Notes: generated from the letters alone by a model not told the origin. A stretch of 36,497 nt of DNA from CAIRDP01 sp037138335 (GCA_037138335.1 JBAXIO010000028.1:1-36497), one strand, 5' to 3'. Shown: positions 1 through 8,378, numbered from the stretch's first letter. Translations and numbers: made by a program.

Positions 1-1
1 T

Positions 2-121
2 AATAACTATAACCATTCTACCCAGACAAATTATTCAAATCCAAATGCAAGACCAAATAATTCTGGTAATAACTATAACCATTCTACCCAGACAAATTAT
101 TCAAATCCAAATGCAAGACCA
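2..121 (+). repeat. 66-bp tandem repeat, about 1.8 copies
   Basis: A 54-base block starting AATAACTATAACCATTCTAC at base 2 recurs without change at base 68, separated by a 12-base linker (AATAATTCTGGT). The period is 66 bases, or 22 codons, so the frame is kept. The identity of the copies, including third positions, points to a recent duplication. The array may continue upstream of the window. Confidence 0.9.
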
Positions 122-307
122 GAAAATCACACGAATCAGAATCCTAATTCTAATAATCACAACTCACCTCCTACACAGTATTCTCACCCTACAAATACAT
201 ATTCAAAACAACCAACGCATACTCAAAATACTCATCCTTCGAATTCATCAAACTCTCAGAATAGCAATAGGCGTGCATCGAGCAGCTCTGATAAAAAAAA
301 CAAATAG
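2..307 (+). CDS. C-terminal part of an Asn-rich low-complexity protein (partial)
   Basis: An open frame enters from the left edge and ends at TAG 305-307. It is the frame that starts at base 2, about 101 residues. The composition is Asn/Ser/Thr/Pro/Gln/His-rich with almost no hydrophobic residues, and the tail is basic (SSSSDKKNK). A 22-residue unit (NNYNHSTQTNYSNPNARP plus a short linker) occurs twice because of a 66-bp tandem DNA repeat. A second frame from base 45 is also open, but it reads as an Ile/Leu-rich shadow of the same DNA. Such tails are usually disordered linkers or surface regions of larger proteins. The function is unknown because the N-terminal part lies outside the window. 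It runs in the same direction as the following AT-rich genes. Confidence 0.6.
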   Translation, partial: NNYNHSTQTNYSNPNARPNNSGNNYNHSTQTNYSNPNARPENHTNQNPNSNNHNSPPTQYSHPTNTYSKQPTHTQNTHPSNSSNSQNSNRRASSSSDKKNK

Positions 308-389
308 AAAAAAAAAGGAATATTTGTATAACGGAATTTCAGAATAAAATAATAATGAATAAAAATAAATTAATTTAAAACCTTAAAAT

Positions 390-2084
390 ATGAAAAAATT
401 TAAAATTTATTTGGCATTATTTTCCATGATTTTTTTAACCGTGTTTTTTTCAAACTGTAAAAAGGATAGCCCACCTCCTGTTCCTGTAGCAAATTTCACG
501 TTCTCAGGCGACAATAACCCTGCACCATGTGCAGTAACTTTTTCAAATTTTTCAACAAATGCAACATCCTATAACTGGAATTTTGGCGATGGTACGCAAG
601 CATCAACAGAACAAAACCCACAACATACTTATACAACAGGGGGGACTTTCAACGTAATATTAATGGCCGCTGGTGCGGGTGGTTCTAATTCAACAAATAA
701 AAGTGTTACAATTAAATACCCTATTCCTGGAGCAAATTTTACATTTACAGGCAATACTAACCCCGCACCTTGTACAGTGACTTTTACAAATACCTCAACA
801 AATTCAACATCCTATAGTTGGAACTTTGGAGATAATACACCCGCATCAACGGATCAAAACCCACAACATATTTATGCGGCGGGAGGAACATACAGTGTAC
901 AATTGACGGTTACAGGCCAAGGCGGTTCTAATTCAGTAACTAAAAGCTTAATAATTCAATATCCTGTTCCTGTTGCAAATTTCACATTTACGGGTAACAA
1001 TAGTCCCGCACCTTGTACAGTGACTTTTACAAATTCTTCAACCAATGCAACAACTTATAATTGGAATTTTGGTGATGGTGGAACCTCTACATTAGCAAAT
1101 CCGCAACATTCTTTTTCTACTGGAGGTACTTTCAGCGTTCAATTGACAGCCACAAATCCAGGAGGTAATAATTCAATAACTAAAAGTGTAATAATTCAAG
1201 GTGCAGCTCCTGTTGCAAATTTCACATTTTCAGGTGATAACAATCCTGCACCTTGTACAGTGACTTTTACAAATTACTCCACAAATGCAACAGCTTATAA
1301 TTGGAATTTTGGCGATGGAGGAACCTCTACAGGAACAAATCCTCAGCATACTTATACAACAGGAGGTACTTTTTATGTACAATTGACAGCCACAGGCCCA
1401 GGAGGTAATAATTCAATAACAAAACCAGTATTTATTTTAAATCCTGCAACAGGTACAGATGTCACTTTTAATAATGAGGTATATACAGATATTTACATTA
1501 CATTAAATGGTAACACACAAACCATCTATCCTGGTAATAGTGTAACATTTTATTCTTTGCCAGGTAGTTCCGTTTCATATTCTGCTTATACATATGGAGT
1601 AACCACTACCGGCTCACAAATTGGGCTAGAATTAGATTGGAATTATACTATAAACCTTCCAGGTGGATCAATTTCTTTTAATCTAATTTTTACTGATACT
1701 TATTTTTACTTATATATGAAGAACGAAGGAACGCATAATCTAAGTCCTCTCACTGTTAATTACTTACTACCTCAAGAGACAACAGATTACATTGTTATTC
1801 CCAATGATTATATTGAATATAATATCGGTTATTATTATGCATTTACCAGTACTCAAGTCAATGCATATTACCAGGATGACCCAACTTATTATACTTATTG
1901 GTATAATATCAATTTCCCTTGGACAAATAACCAATCAATAGAATTAATTAATACATACAAGAAAACACCCATTGTAGGTAAAGCACCTCCATTAGTATTA
2001 AATCCACAATCACTTAAACCAGTAGGAAATTTTAGATTAAATACAAAAGTGGATAAGAATGCTATAAATGTTCCCTGTAAATAG
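390..2084 (+). CDS. Lipoprotein with four PKD domains
   Basis: A 564-residue protein. Residues 1-23 form a lipoprotein signal with a Bacteroidota-like lipobox (FFSNC, Cys23) followed by KKD. Four PKD domains of about 80 residues follow (roughly 32-110, 111-192, 193-270, 271-350), each with the hallmark NWNFGD or SWNFGD and a motif like NPQHTY. They are close copies at the DNA level, so they arose by internal duplication. Residues about 355-564 form a Tyr/Thr-rich, probably beta-rich domain that I do not recognise. PKD domains are beta-sandwich modules common in surface adhesins and polymer-binding proteins. The protein is probably anchored in the outer membrane. The ATG at 390 is the only start that gives the signal peptide. 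Confidence 0.85.
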   Translation: MKKFKIYLALFSMIFLTVFFSNCKKDSPPPVPVANFTFSGDNNPAPCAVTFSNFSTNATSYNWNFGDGTQASTEQNPQHTYTTGGTFNVILMAAGAGGSNSTNKSVTIKYPIPGANFTFTGNTNPAPCTVTFTNTSTNSTSYSWNFGDNTPASTDQNPQHIYAAGGTYSVQLTVTGQGGSNSVTKSLIIQYPVPVANFTFTGNNSPAPCTVTFTNSSTNATTYNWNFGDGGTSTLANPQHSFSTGGTFSVQLTATNPGGNNSITKSVIIQGAAPVANFTFSGDNNPAPCTVTFTNYSTNATAYNWNFGDGGTSTGTNPQHTYTTGGTFYVQLTATGPGGNNSITKPVFILNPATGTDVTFNNEVYTDIYITLNGNTQTIYPGNSVTFYSLPGSSVSYSAYTYGVTTTGSQIGLELDWNYTINLPGGSISFNLIFTDTYFYLYMKNEGTHNLSPLTVNYLLPQETTDYIVIPNDYIEYNIGYYYAFTSTQVNAYYQDDPTYYTYWYNINFPWTNNQSIELINTYKKTPIVGKAPPLVLNPQSLKPVGNFRLNTKVDKNAINVPCK

Positions 2085-2116
2085 AAGGATAGTCTGTATT
2101 GATAAAGGATTACACT

Positions 2117-2169
2117 GTGGAGACCAGAACCCACTTCAAAAACGGGGCGAACCGAAAAGCCAAAAGAGT
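2117..2169 (+). repeat. Leader repeat, copy A
   Basis: A roughly 52-bp sequence beginning GTGGAGACCAGAACCCAC and ending GCCAAAAGAG is nearly repeated at 3110-3164. The GTGG...CCAC ends could form a short stem. Copy A starts 77 bases before the ATG of the next gene and copy B 80 bases before its own. It is either a structured leader element or the degenerate 3' end of a lost gene. Confidence 0.6.
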
Positions 2170-2193
2170 AGGTATCAATCTAAATTTATTTTT

Positions 2194-3036
2194 ATGAAAG
2201 CAACAACACTCACTATTCTATTTTTATTTTTAATAAGTTTTACAAATGCTCAAAACAATGGTGATATTCTAACGAATGAAACCATAATCCAATTAACAAA
2301 AATAGGGCTTCAACCATCAGTAATAATCAGTAAAATCCGTACGAGTACTAACAAGTTTGATGTTAGTACAGATGCTTTGTTGAAATTAGGTCAAAACTCA
2401 GTTGCAGCGGATGTAATAACTGAAATGATTAAAGTTGATTCAGAGCACAAATCTGAGGAAATAAATCAAAAAGATGCAAATAATCCAAATGCAATGCATT
2501 CGCCCGGTATATATTATTATAATCCGAATGATCCTGAGAAACAATTAAGAAGAGTTGATCCAACTGTTGTTGGAAGCTCAGAGACTCATGGAGCACATTA
2601 TAATGGTATTGGAGGTGGTGGAAGTATTTCAAATATTACAGGAGGAGAAAGTAAGTTACAAATTGAGGAATTGACCCCAACATTTTTCTTTTATTTTGAG
2701 AATAATTCCAATCCGCTGATGAGCAATTGGTTTTTTGCAGCAGCCACATCACCAAACGAATTTGCGTTAGTTAAATTACATGAAAGTAAAAAAAGTCGTT
2801 CTTTCGAGACAGGAAGATCAAGTTCAGGAGGGGGGTATAGTGGTGGATCATCAGGTATTCCAGAGAAAGCTAAAATTGAGTTTGAATATAAGGAAGTAGC
2901 TCTGGGAATATATTCAGTTACATTCAAAACACCCCTAAAACATGGTGAATATTGTTTTGTTTATGCCAGCATGGCACCTGACCGCTTTTCAAACAATAAA
3001 GTTTTTGACTTTGGAATACCAAAACCAGATAAATAA
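2194..3036 (+). CDS. Secreted protein of unknown function
   Basis: A 280-residue protein starting at ATG 2194. This start gives a clean Sec signal peptide (MKATTLTILFLFLISFTNA, cleavage before Q20); upstream in-frame starts would read through the leader repeat. After the signal comes a helical segment of about 55 residues (LTNETIIQLTKIGL ... ALLKLGQNSVAADVITEMI) of a kind I associate with Bacteroidota exported proteins. Next is a Gly/Ser-rich linker with GGGGS and SSSGGGYSGGSSG. The C-terminal beta-rich domain contains KHGEYCFVYASM and ends VFDFGIPKPDK, which is also familiar from hypothetical proteins of this phylum. There is no catalytic motif and no T9SS tail. It is probably periplasmic or exported. 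The function is not known. Confidence 0.8.
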   Translation: MKATTLTILFLFLISFTNAQNNGDILTNETIIQLTKIGLQPSVIISKIRTSTNKFDVSTDALLKLGQNSVAADVITEMIKVDSEHKSEEINQKDANNPNAMHSPGIYYYNPNDPEKQLRRVDPTVVGSSETHGAHYNGIGGGGSISNITGGESKLQIEELTPTFFFYFENNSNPLMSNWFFAAATSPNEFALVKLHESKKSRSFETGRSSSGGGYSGGSSGIPEKAKIEFEYKEVALGIYSVTFKTPLKHGEYCFVYASMAPDRFSNNKVFDFGIPKPDK

Positions 3037-3109
3037 TTTCAGTAAATTCTGGAATAAGTTTTATTTTGACAGTTCAATGATCTTAAAGAAACAAGAAATA
3101 TTAAAAAAA

Positions 3110-3164
3110 GTGGAGACCAGATACCACAATTGAAAAAACATGGCGAATCCGAAAAGCCAAAAGA
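3110..3164 (+). repeat. Leader repeat, copy B
   Basis: This is the second copy of the element at 2117-2169: GTGGAGACCAGATACCAC, then a short A-rich spacer, GGCGAA, and CCGAAAAGCCAAAAGA. The differences are a few substitutions and 1-3 base indels. It lies in the 5' leader of the CxxC-repeat gene, at nearly the same distance from the start codon as copy A. One frame is open for about 35 codons here and ends just before the next gene, but the reading frame is not conserved in copy A. Confidence 0.6.
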
Positions 3165-3189
3165 AAAGAAAAAGTTAAACTAAAACAAA

Positions 3190-4227
3190 ATGAAAAAAGC
3201 TTTACTTATTTTGCTATTATGCATTTTTAGTTTTAAAATCATTTTTGCTCAAACTGAAAATGTGCAAAAGTTTAATCCCTCTCCTAAGCAAGGCGAAATG
3301 CTCTATTGGAATGGCTCGCCTTATACAGGAGAAGCCATTAACTTTGATGGAGTGAAATTTGATAAAACTAAACTTCGCTTTGACGGCCATTATATTAACG
3401 GGCAACCAAATGGTCGCATCAGAAAATGGTATCCGAATTATCATTTGGAATTTAATGAAAATTATACAAATGGGCAATTAGATGGAAAACAGACAGAATG
3501 GTATGACAATGGGAAAATATCCTCAGAGAAGTTTTATATGAACGGTTTTCCTGTTGGGACGTGGACAACTTTTGATGTAAATGGAGTAGTTCAATCAAAA
3601 AAAATTGCTTGTACTTATTGTAATGGCAAGGGTTATATAATTGAATATGTAAAATGCTCGCATTGCAATGGCGATGGTGTTGCGAACTGCGAAAACTGTA
3701 ATGGCAAAGGAAAACTCTTTTGTAGGTATTGTATTGAAGGTAAAATGCAATGTAGCAATTGTAACGGTAAAGGTACCTATAATTGTGATCAATGTTATGG
3801 AAACAAGACAATTCGATGTTCAAAATGCAATAGGAATGGTACTCTCAACTACTGTCCGAAATGTAATGGAACTGGAAAAATAACAACGCACGTAGCACAT
3901 GGGTTTCTTACTCTGACTTCTATTTGCTCTAATTGCAGAGGTACAGGTCGAGGAACTTTTACTTGTGATCAATGTTTGGGCAAAGGGGTACTTACTTGCC
4001 CAAAATGTTCGGGCGTAGGTTATTTAACATGCTATGTATGTGATGGAACAGGAAAAGTTACTTGTACTTATTGCAATGGCAATTATTCATCTAATTGCGA
4101 AAAATGTAACGGGACGGGAAAAACTAATTTAGTTTGTCAATATTGTAACGGTAAAGGGAATACAGGAGAAGAAATTAGAAAGGTCTGTTCAGTTTGTAAT
4201 GGGAGCCAACTATTGCCGGTAAAATAA
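3190..4227 (+). CDS. Secreted MORN-repeat protein with 16 CxxC zinc-ribbon-like motifs
   Basis: A 345-residue protein with a Sec signal peptide (residues 1-20, ending IIFAQ). Residues about 60-130 hold MORN/YwqK-like repeats (NGQPNGRIRKWY, NGQLDGKQTEWYDNG, NGFPVGTW). From Cys141 to Cys336 there are 16 CxxC motifs. Eleven fit CxxCxGxG exactly (for example CTYCNGKG, CPKCNGTG, CEKCNGTG) and five are degenerate. In DnaJ, four CxxCxGxG motifs bind two zinc ions; here the array could bind up to about eight. No J domain is present, so it is not a DnaJ. Export of such a cysteine-rich protein is odd because periplasmic cysteines tend to form disulfides. A metal-binding or structural role is inference only. 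Confidence 0.85.
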   Translation: MKKALLILLLCIFSFKIIFAQTENVQKFNPSPKQGEMLYWNGSPYTGEAINFDGVKFDKTKLRFDGHYINGQPNGRIRKWYPNYHLEFNENYTNGQLDGKQTEWYDNGKISSEKFYMNGFPVGTWTTFDVNGVVQSKKIACTYCNGKGYIIEYVKCSHCNGDGVANCENCNGKGKLFCRYCIEGKMQCSNCNGKGTYNCDQCYGNKTIRCSKCNRNGTLNYCPKCNGTGKITTHVAHGFLTLTSICSNCRGTGRGTFTCDQCLGKGVLTCPKCSGVGYLTCYVCDGTGKVTCTYCNGNYSSNCEKCNGTGKTNLVCQYCNGKGNTGEEIRKVCSVCNGSQLLPVK

Positions 4228-4290
4228 AATTTGGTCATTATCTCTTGGTAGTTAGTAAATATTTCATCAAATTATAAATAAAATCATCTT

Positions 4291-5556
4291 ATGAAAACTT
4301 CAAATAAAACATCCTACTTTACACGTGTTGAAGACAGATATGTTTTCCGTGTATCAACAGCCTTTTGGCATTTACTAATAGGGATAATTACTATTACAGC
4401 AATTATTGGAATTGTATTGTTGGCCTGGTCAATCATTCCACCCGGTAAAGAAAAAGTGAAAGCATCGGCCTATCCAACAAAAACATCTTATCCTCCTGTT
4501 GAGAAAGTAACGTTAGCTGACCTTAACATGGGTGATGAAAAGGTAGTGCAACCTCCTTCCATACAACAAGCACCACCTCCGGTTTACCATGCACAACCTG
4601 AAGTTGAAAATGATCCTGGAAAACCTGCTTATGACTTATCATTATCTGAGTTGAAAAGGATTATCCCTAAAGATGAATGGCAACCAGGCTTTTGGTCATA
4701 TCCATATGGGGAATTGGCATGGCAAATGCATCCATCCGATCCGAATTATAGACATTGGAATCCAAGTGGGGACAATGTTGAGCAACGACTTGAACGCTCA
4801 TATAGGCCAATAAAAGCAAGAAAGTATTCAGAAAAAAAAACAGCACTTGATTCCTATTTAAAAATATTAAAGCAAGTTCCTTCAATCAAAAGCACCGAAG
4901 TGCTTAATTTTATAATTTATAATATGAATGATAGGTTTTCTGATCTTCATATACTTGATTCAGCATTTACACTAATTGCCAAAAGCTTAAAACCATTTTC
5001 AGCATCTTCAGACGCAGCCCAACATCTTATTGGATTTGTTTTAAATAATCCTAAAGCAACATTTGATTTTGTACCTTTTGCAATTCACTCATGTAATCAA
5101 ATTTCAGATAGTGCACGTTTTCAATTTTTAGCTGGATTAATTGATGGCTTTTATACCTATTTTAATAGTAATGTTGAAGTTCAGAAAGAAGCAACAGAGC
5201 AGTTCAATAAATTACTTCCCCAATTGCCGGGTATTAATCCTGCGAAAGCGCTAAGAAAATTTTATTCGGTCTATAATCAAAAAAATCAAAAACGTAATGC
5301 AGAGATTGGCCGTATAGATGATGAGTATAATACTCAGGTTGCAGCAATCTTGGCTGACTCGACAATGAGAGCCATGCAAGCCGAGGAAAATTTCTTAGCT
5401 GATAAGGAAAAGAAAAGTGAATTAAAGAGTAAATCTCTTTATGTAGTTGCCGGAGGGTTTATTGCAATAGCGCTATTGGGTACGATTCTGACACTCCTTT
5501 CGATTCAAAGAATCCTAAGAAAAATGGAACTGTTAGCTGAAAGCAAGAATCAATAA
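4291..5556 (+). CDS. Two-TM membrane protein of unknown function
   Basis: A 421-residue protein. A transmembrane segment lies at residues 25-48 and a second at about 384-405. Between them is a large soluble region: a Pro-rich linker (about 50-110, with PPPVYH), then an all-helical part, then a charged coiled-coil-like stretch (about 340-382, with DKEKKSELKSK) that leads into the second TM. The first TM is preceded by a charged tail and no signal-cleavage site. Topology suggests that the middle region faces the periplasm and both ends face the cytoplasm. I recognise no family. It has the same strand and base composition as its neighbours in the AT-rich block. Confidence 0.75.
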   Translation: MKTSNKTSYFTRVEDRYVFRVSTAFWHLLIGIITITAIIGIVLLAWSIIPPGKEKVKASAYPTKTSYPPVEKVTLADLNMGDEKVVQPPSIQQAPPPVYHAQPEVENDPGKPAYDLSLSELKRIIPKDEWQPGFWSYPYGELAWQMHPSDPNYRHWNPSGDNVEQRLERSYRPIKARKYSEKKTALDSYLKILKQVPSIKSTEVLNFIIYNMNDRFSDLHILDSAFTLIAKSLKPFSASSDAAQHLIGFVLNNPKATFDFVPFAIHSCNQISDSARFQFLAGLIDGFYTYFNSNVEVQKEATEQFNKLLPQLPGINPAKALRKFYSVYNQKNQKRNAEIGRIDDEYNTQVAAILADSTMRAMQAEENFLADKEKKSELKSKSLYVVAGGFIAIALLGTILTLLSIQRILRKMELLAESKNQ

Positions 5557-5876
5557 TTATTTTGATAAACTTGCATGTAAATAATACCATAATATTTATG
5601 CTCACAATTTAACATATCTTGTACTTAAAAAGTCGATCTTAAGGGATGCATAAATAATACTATTCTTACCATTACATCATCATTAAACTGGGTTTGATTA
5701 TCTTAGCAGTAAACTCATTGTGAATATTTCAAATTCTTCTAAATCGCCGTTTATTGAATTAAGCTATTGTCATTGATTATCTTGAATTGATAAGAGTGGA
5801 GGGTAAGGACGAAGCATGGCATATTTGTAAAACTAAAATGATGCCATTCAGAAACTTGTAAATTATTCTTCATAAG
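5557..5876. other. Intergenic stretch, 320 bp, no gene seen
   Basis: AT-rich and without a credible reading frame. A possible -7-like box (CATATTTG, one mismatch to TAnnTTTG) lies about 55 bases before the ATG at 5877, so this stretch probably holds the promoter of that gene. No hairpin with a T-tract was found after the gene ending at 5556. Confidence 0.4.
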
Positions 5877-8069
5877 ATGCAATTTATATCGCTTATATTT
5901 GCATTAAACAGATTATTAAATCCTTTGTTAATTTTTGGGCTTGGGATCCAAGAACTCCTTGTTATAGCTATTATTATAATTCCAGTTGTCGCTGTAATTT
6001 ATTTATCTAAAAACAATCAAATTCACACCCCTATCAGTAATGTTCCAAATAACCAAGCCCAGCAAGTCCCATATCAGGGTTATCAACAGACAATTGTTTC
6101 TTATGGAAACCAAAAAAGTGTGCTGGTTGCTTTTTTACTTGCTTTCTTTTTTGGTCCTCTTGGACTCCTTTATTCTTCAGTTGCAGGTGGACTTGTATTG
6201 ATAATTATAGGAATCCCAATTGGTATAATTACGTTAGGTGTTGGACTTATTTTCATTTGGATTGCCTCTATCATTTGGGCTATCGTTGCTACGAACGCAA
6301 CTAATGCTAAAATGCAATCTGGTGGCGGACTTAATATCATAACAAACCAAGGAATACCACCGGTAAATCAGCAACCGATTTACCAACCACCCCCAAAGGT
6401 AAATCAGCAACCAATTCAGCAACCAATCCCGGTAGTTAATCAACCAGTTTATACCCAACAGCCTTATCAACAATACCCACCTGTACAGAATATTACGTAT
6501 CAACAGACAGTTGTTTCGTTTGGAAACAAGAAAAGCATGCTGGTTGCTTTCCTACTTGCTTTCTTTTTTGGACCTCTTGGGCTTCTATATTCTTCTGTTA
6601 CAGGAGGCATCGTGTTAATGATTATTGGAATCCCAATAGGTATTTTTACATTGGGATTCGGACTCATCTTCATTTGGATTGCATCTGTAATATGGGCGAT
6701 CATTGCCATAAACAACACTAATGATAAATTGCAATCAACTTCTGGTCTTAATGTTTTAACACGTCAAGGAACTGCACCAACTTATCAACAACCAAGTTAC
6801 CAACCTGCTCCAGAGGTTATCCGACAACCAATTCAACAACCAACCCCTGAGGTTTATCAAGAACCAATAAAACATTCATTTCCTCCTGTTTATCATCAAC
6901 CAATATCCCAACCAACCTTAGAAGAAAATCAACAATCAAATTATCAAGAACCCCCAAATGTTTACCAAGAGCGAGGACCCAGACCATCCCAATTTATTAA
7001 TCAACAACACAGGCCTATAGAGAGAATCGGTCTACCCGATTATTATAATTTTCCATCAAAAAACAGATCTCGGTACTCTCAAAAATCAAAAGGTAATGGT
7101 TCTATTAAAATATTAAAACCAGTCATAATTGGGATGGCCATAATTGTACTCATTTTAATATTATTGGTTGGAGTTAAATATATCAATATCCCTTTTTTTT
7201 CTAACCTGAATTTGAATCCATTGAAGTTTCTAACAAAGGATTCGAATAGTTCGGTAATAACAGAAAATCCTAATGGGGACTTTTACATTGTCAATGTTGA
7301 AGCTGTTAAATCTCAAAAAACAGCAGAAATAAAAGTAGAATCCCTAAAAAGTAACGGGTTTTCCGCTGGCTATCTATGGATACCTGATTACCCATCATTG
7401 TCGGGGATAGAATCATTCGCTGTTTATATTGGTCCATTCGCAACTCAATATGATTGTGAAGTTGCAACAGAAGATTATAGAAAAATCAACCCGGATGCTT
7501 ATGGACTTCTTGTCTCAAAAGACAAAAGAAGAGTTGAAATCTATGGCATTGGCAGTGTCAATGAGATACCTAATTGGAAAGAGAATAAACAAGTCATTAT
7601 AACGAAACCTGTTGAAAATAATGATAAGAAATTGTATGAAAATAGCAGAATTCAATTACCAAAAGCTCAAATTACGGAAGTGAGAAACGATGAAATAGTC
7701 GCCGACAACACTGATCTTTTACGAAAATTAGATGGAAGTCCTTGGAAAAAAGACGTATTTGATAATCCTAAAATTAAGAAAAGGCTAAAAAAAATCCTTG
7801 GTAAGGAGAGATATGCTTTTATGGATGGACATTGGAATCTTGGTACAGATGTGAAAATAACCAATGATATGTTTGTAACAACCGGATGCATGTCTCATTT
7901 TTGCCCACAAACAAATTTCATCATTGTTATTGACTTAAATAAAGATATTTATTACGTTGGCATAAGGGACAATGACCATGTAAGGATTTACTCAGAAAAG
8001 ACGATAATGTCTTCGCAAATAGATAAAAGAATAAAATTTTGGATTGATAATGGCTCAAGTAGTGATTAA
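5877..8069 (+). CDS. Multi-TM Gln/Pro-rich protein with SPOR domain and C-terminal C-x2-H-x-C domain
   Basis: A 730-residue mosaic protein. It starts with a TM helix (about 27-43). Two near-identical hydrophobic modules follow (about 79-148 and 218-287), each containing VAFLLAFFFGPLGLLYSS and a second helix ending in FIWIAS.IWAI. Gln/Pro-rich linkers follow each module (about 155-205 and 300-400). Another TM lies at about 415-437. Residues about 467-558 look like a SPOR domain (YIVNVEAVKSQKTAEIKVESL ... AVYIGPF), a fold known to bind denuded peptidoglycan. The last about 110 residues hold Cys671-x2-His674-x-Cys676, recalling the CKPHDC loop of Ivy-type lysozyme inhibitors. Together these suggest a cell-wall-facing envelope protein; that role is inferred. 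Confidence 0.8.
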   Translation: MQFISLIFALNRLLNPLLIFGLGIQELLVIAIIIIPVVAVIYLSKNNQIHTPISNVPNNQAQQVPYQGYQQTIVSYGNQKSVLVAFLLAFFFGPLGLLYSSVAGGLVLIIIGIPIGIITLGVGLIFIWIASIIWAIVATNATNAKMQSGGGLNIITNQGIPPVNQQPIYQPPPKVNQQPIQQPIPVVNQPVYTQQPYQQYPPVQNITYQQTVVSFGNKKSMLVAFLLAFFFGPLGLLYSSVTGGIVLMIIGIPIGIFTLGFGLIFIWIASVIWAIIAINNTNDKLQSTSGLNVLTRQGTAPTYQQPSYQPAPEVIRQPIQQPTPEVYQEPIKHSFPPVYHQPISQPTLEENQQSNYQEPPNVYQERGPRPSQFINQQHRPIERIGLPDYYNFPSKNRSRYSQKSKGNGSIKILKPVIIGMAIIVLILILLVGVKYINIPFFSNLNLNPLKFLTKDSNSSVITENPNGDFYIVNVEAVKSQKTAEIKVESLKSNGFSAGYLWIPDYPSLSGIESFAVYIGPFATQYDCEVATEDYRKINPDAYGLLVSKDKRRVEIYGIGSVNEIPNWKENKQVIITKPVENNDKKLYENSRIQLPKAQITEVRNDEIVADNTDLLRKLDGSPWKKDVFDNPKIKKRLKKILGKERYAFMDGHWNLGTDVKITNDMFVTTGCMSHFCPQTNFIIVIDLNKDIYYVGIRDNDHVRIYSEKTIMSSQIDKRIKFWIDNGSSSD

Positions 8070-8122
8070 TCTATCTGTATCACTAATAATTTTAAAATAT
8101 TTTCTCTTTATCTACTAGGGGT

Positions 8123-8177
8123 GGTCAATTTGGATCGGCGGAGACTGGTTAAATGGGTTGGTTTATCCAAACTGATC
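8123..8177. repeat. Imperfect inverted repeat, possible IS end remnant
   Basis: GGTCAATTTGGAT at 8123-8135 is inverted, with two mismatches, at 8165-8177 (ATCCAAACTGATC). The text GGGGTGGTCAATTTGG resembles the terminal repeats of IS21-type elements in Bacteroidota. No transposase gene is present, so this is at most a remnant. It sits at the border between the AT-rich block and the tRNA region. Confidence 0.35.
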
Positions 8178-8201
8178 TTCCGAAACCATTTATTTTACTG
8201 C

Positions 8202-8243
8202 TGAGAGCAACAAGATTCGAACCTGTGACCACCTGCTTTTAAG
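8202..8243 (-). pseudogene. 3' half-tRNA fragment
   Basis: Read on the minus strand, this stretch has a tRNA-like 3' half: a 7-base loop (CTTAAAA), stem half GCAGG, short variable loop, a T arm with ACAGG paired to CTTGT around TTCGAAT, then an acceptor half TGCTCTC and A. The 5' stem partner CCTGC is absent upstream, so the gene is truncated within the anticodon arm. Such fragments are typical of attachment-site remnants left by integrases that use tRNA 3' ends. An intact tRNA-Asn lies 136 bp away, but its sequence differs, so this fragment comes from another tRNA. Confidence 0.5.
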
Positions 8244-8331
8244 TTCTAAGCTCAAGTATAATCTTTAACTGAATCTGAGAGTTGTAAAAGAAATAATTTT
8301 TAACAAAATGTTATGCAAATTGTTTGCAAAT

Positions 8332-8368
8332 AAAAAAGGGTCTCAGTGTTTAATCTTCTGAAACCCTT
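8332..8368 (-). terminator. Intrinsic terminator of tRNA-Asn
   Basis: On the minus strand GGGTTTCAG (8366-8358) pairs along its full length with CTGAGACCC (8346-8338), with one G-U pair, and is followed by a run of six T. It lies 11 bases beyond the tRNA 3' end. Confidence 0.8.
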
Positions 8369-8378
8369 GTCATTCTTG

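Noticed and set aside
45..347. Ile/Leu-rich 100-residue frame at the left edge
   Set aside because: It is a shadow of the Asn-rich frame starting at base 2, which has the regular 22-residue repeat and a natural composition.
5793..5826. Third copy of the leader repeat before 5877
   Set aside because: Only GTGGAG and scattered bases match; the CCAC and GCCAAAAGA parts are missing.
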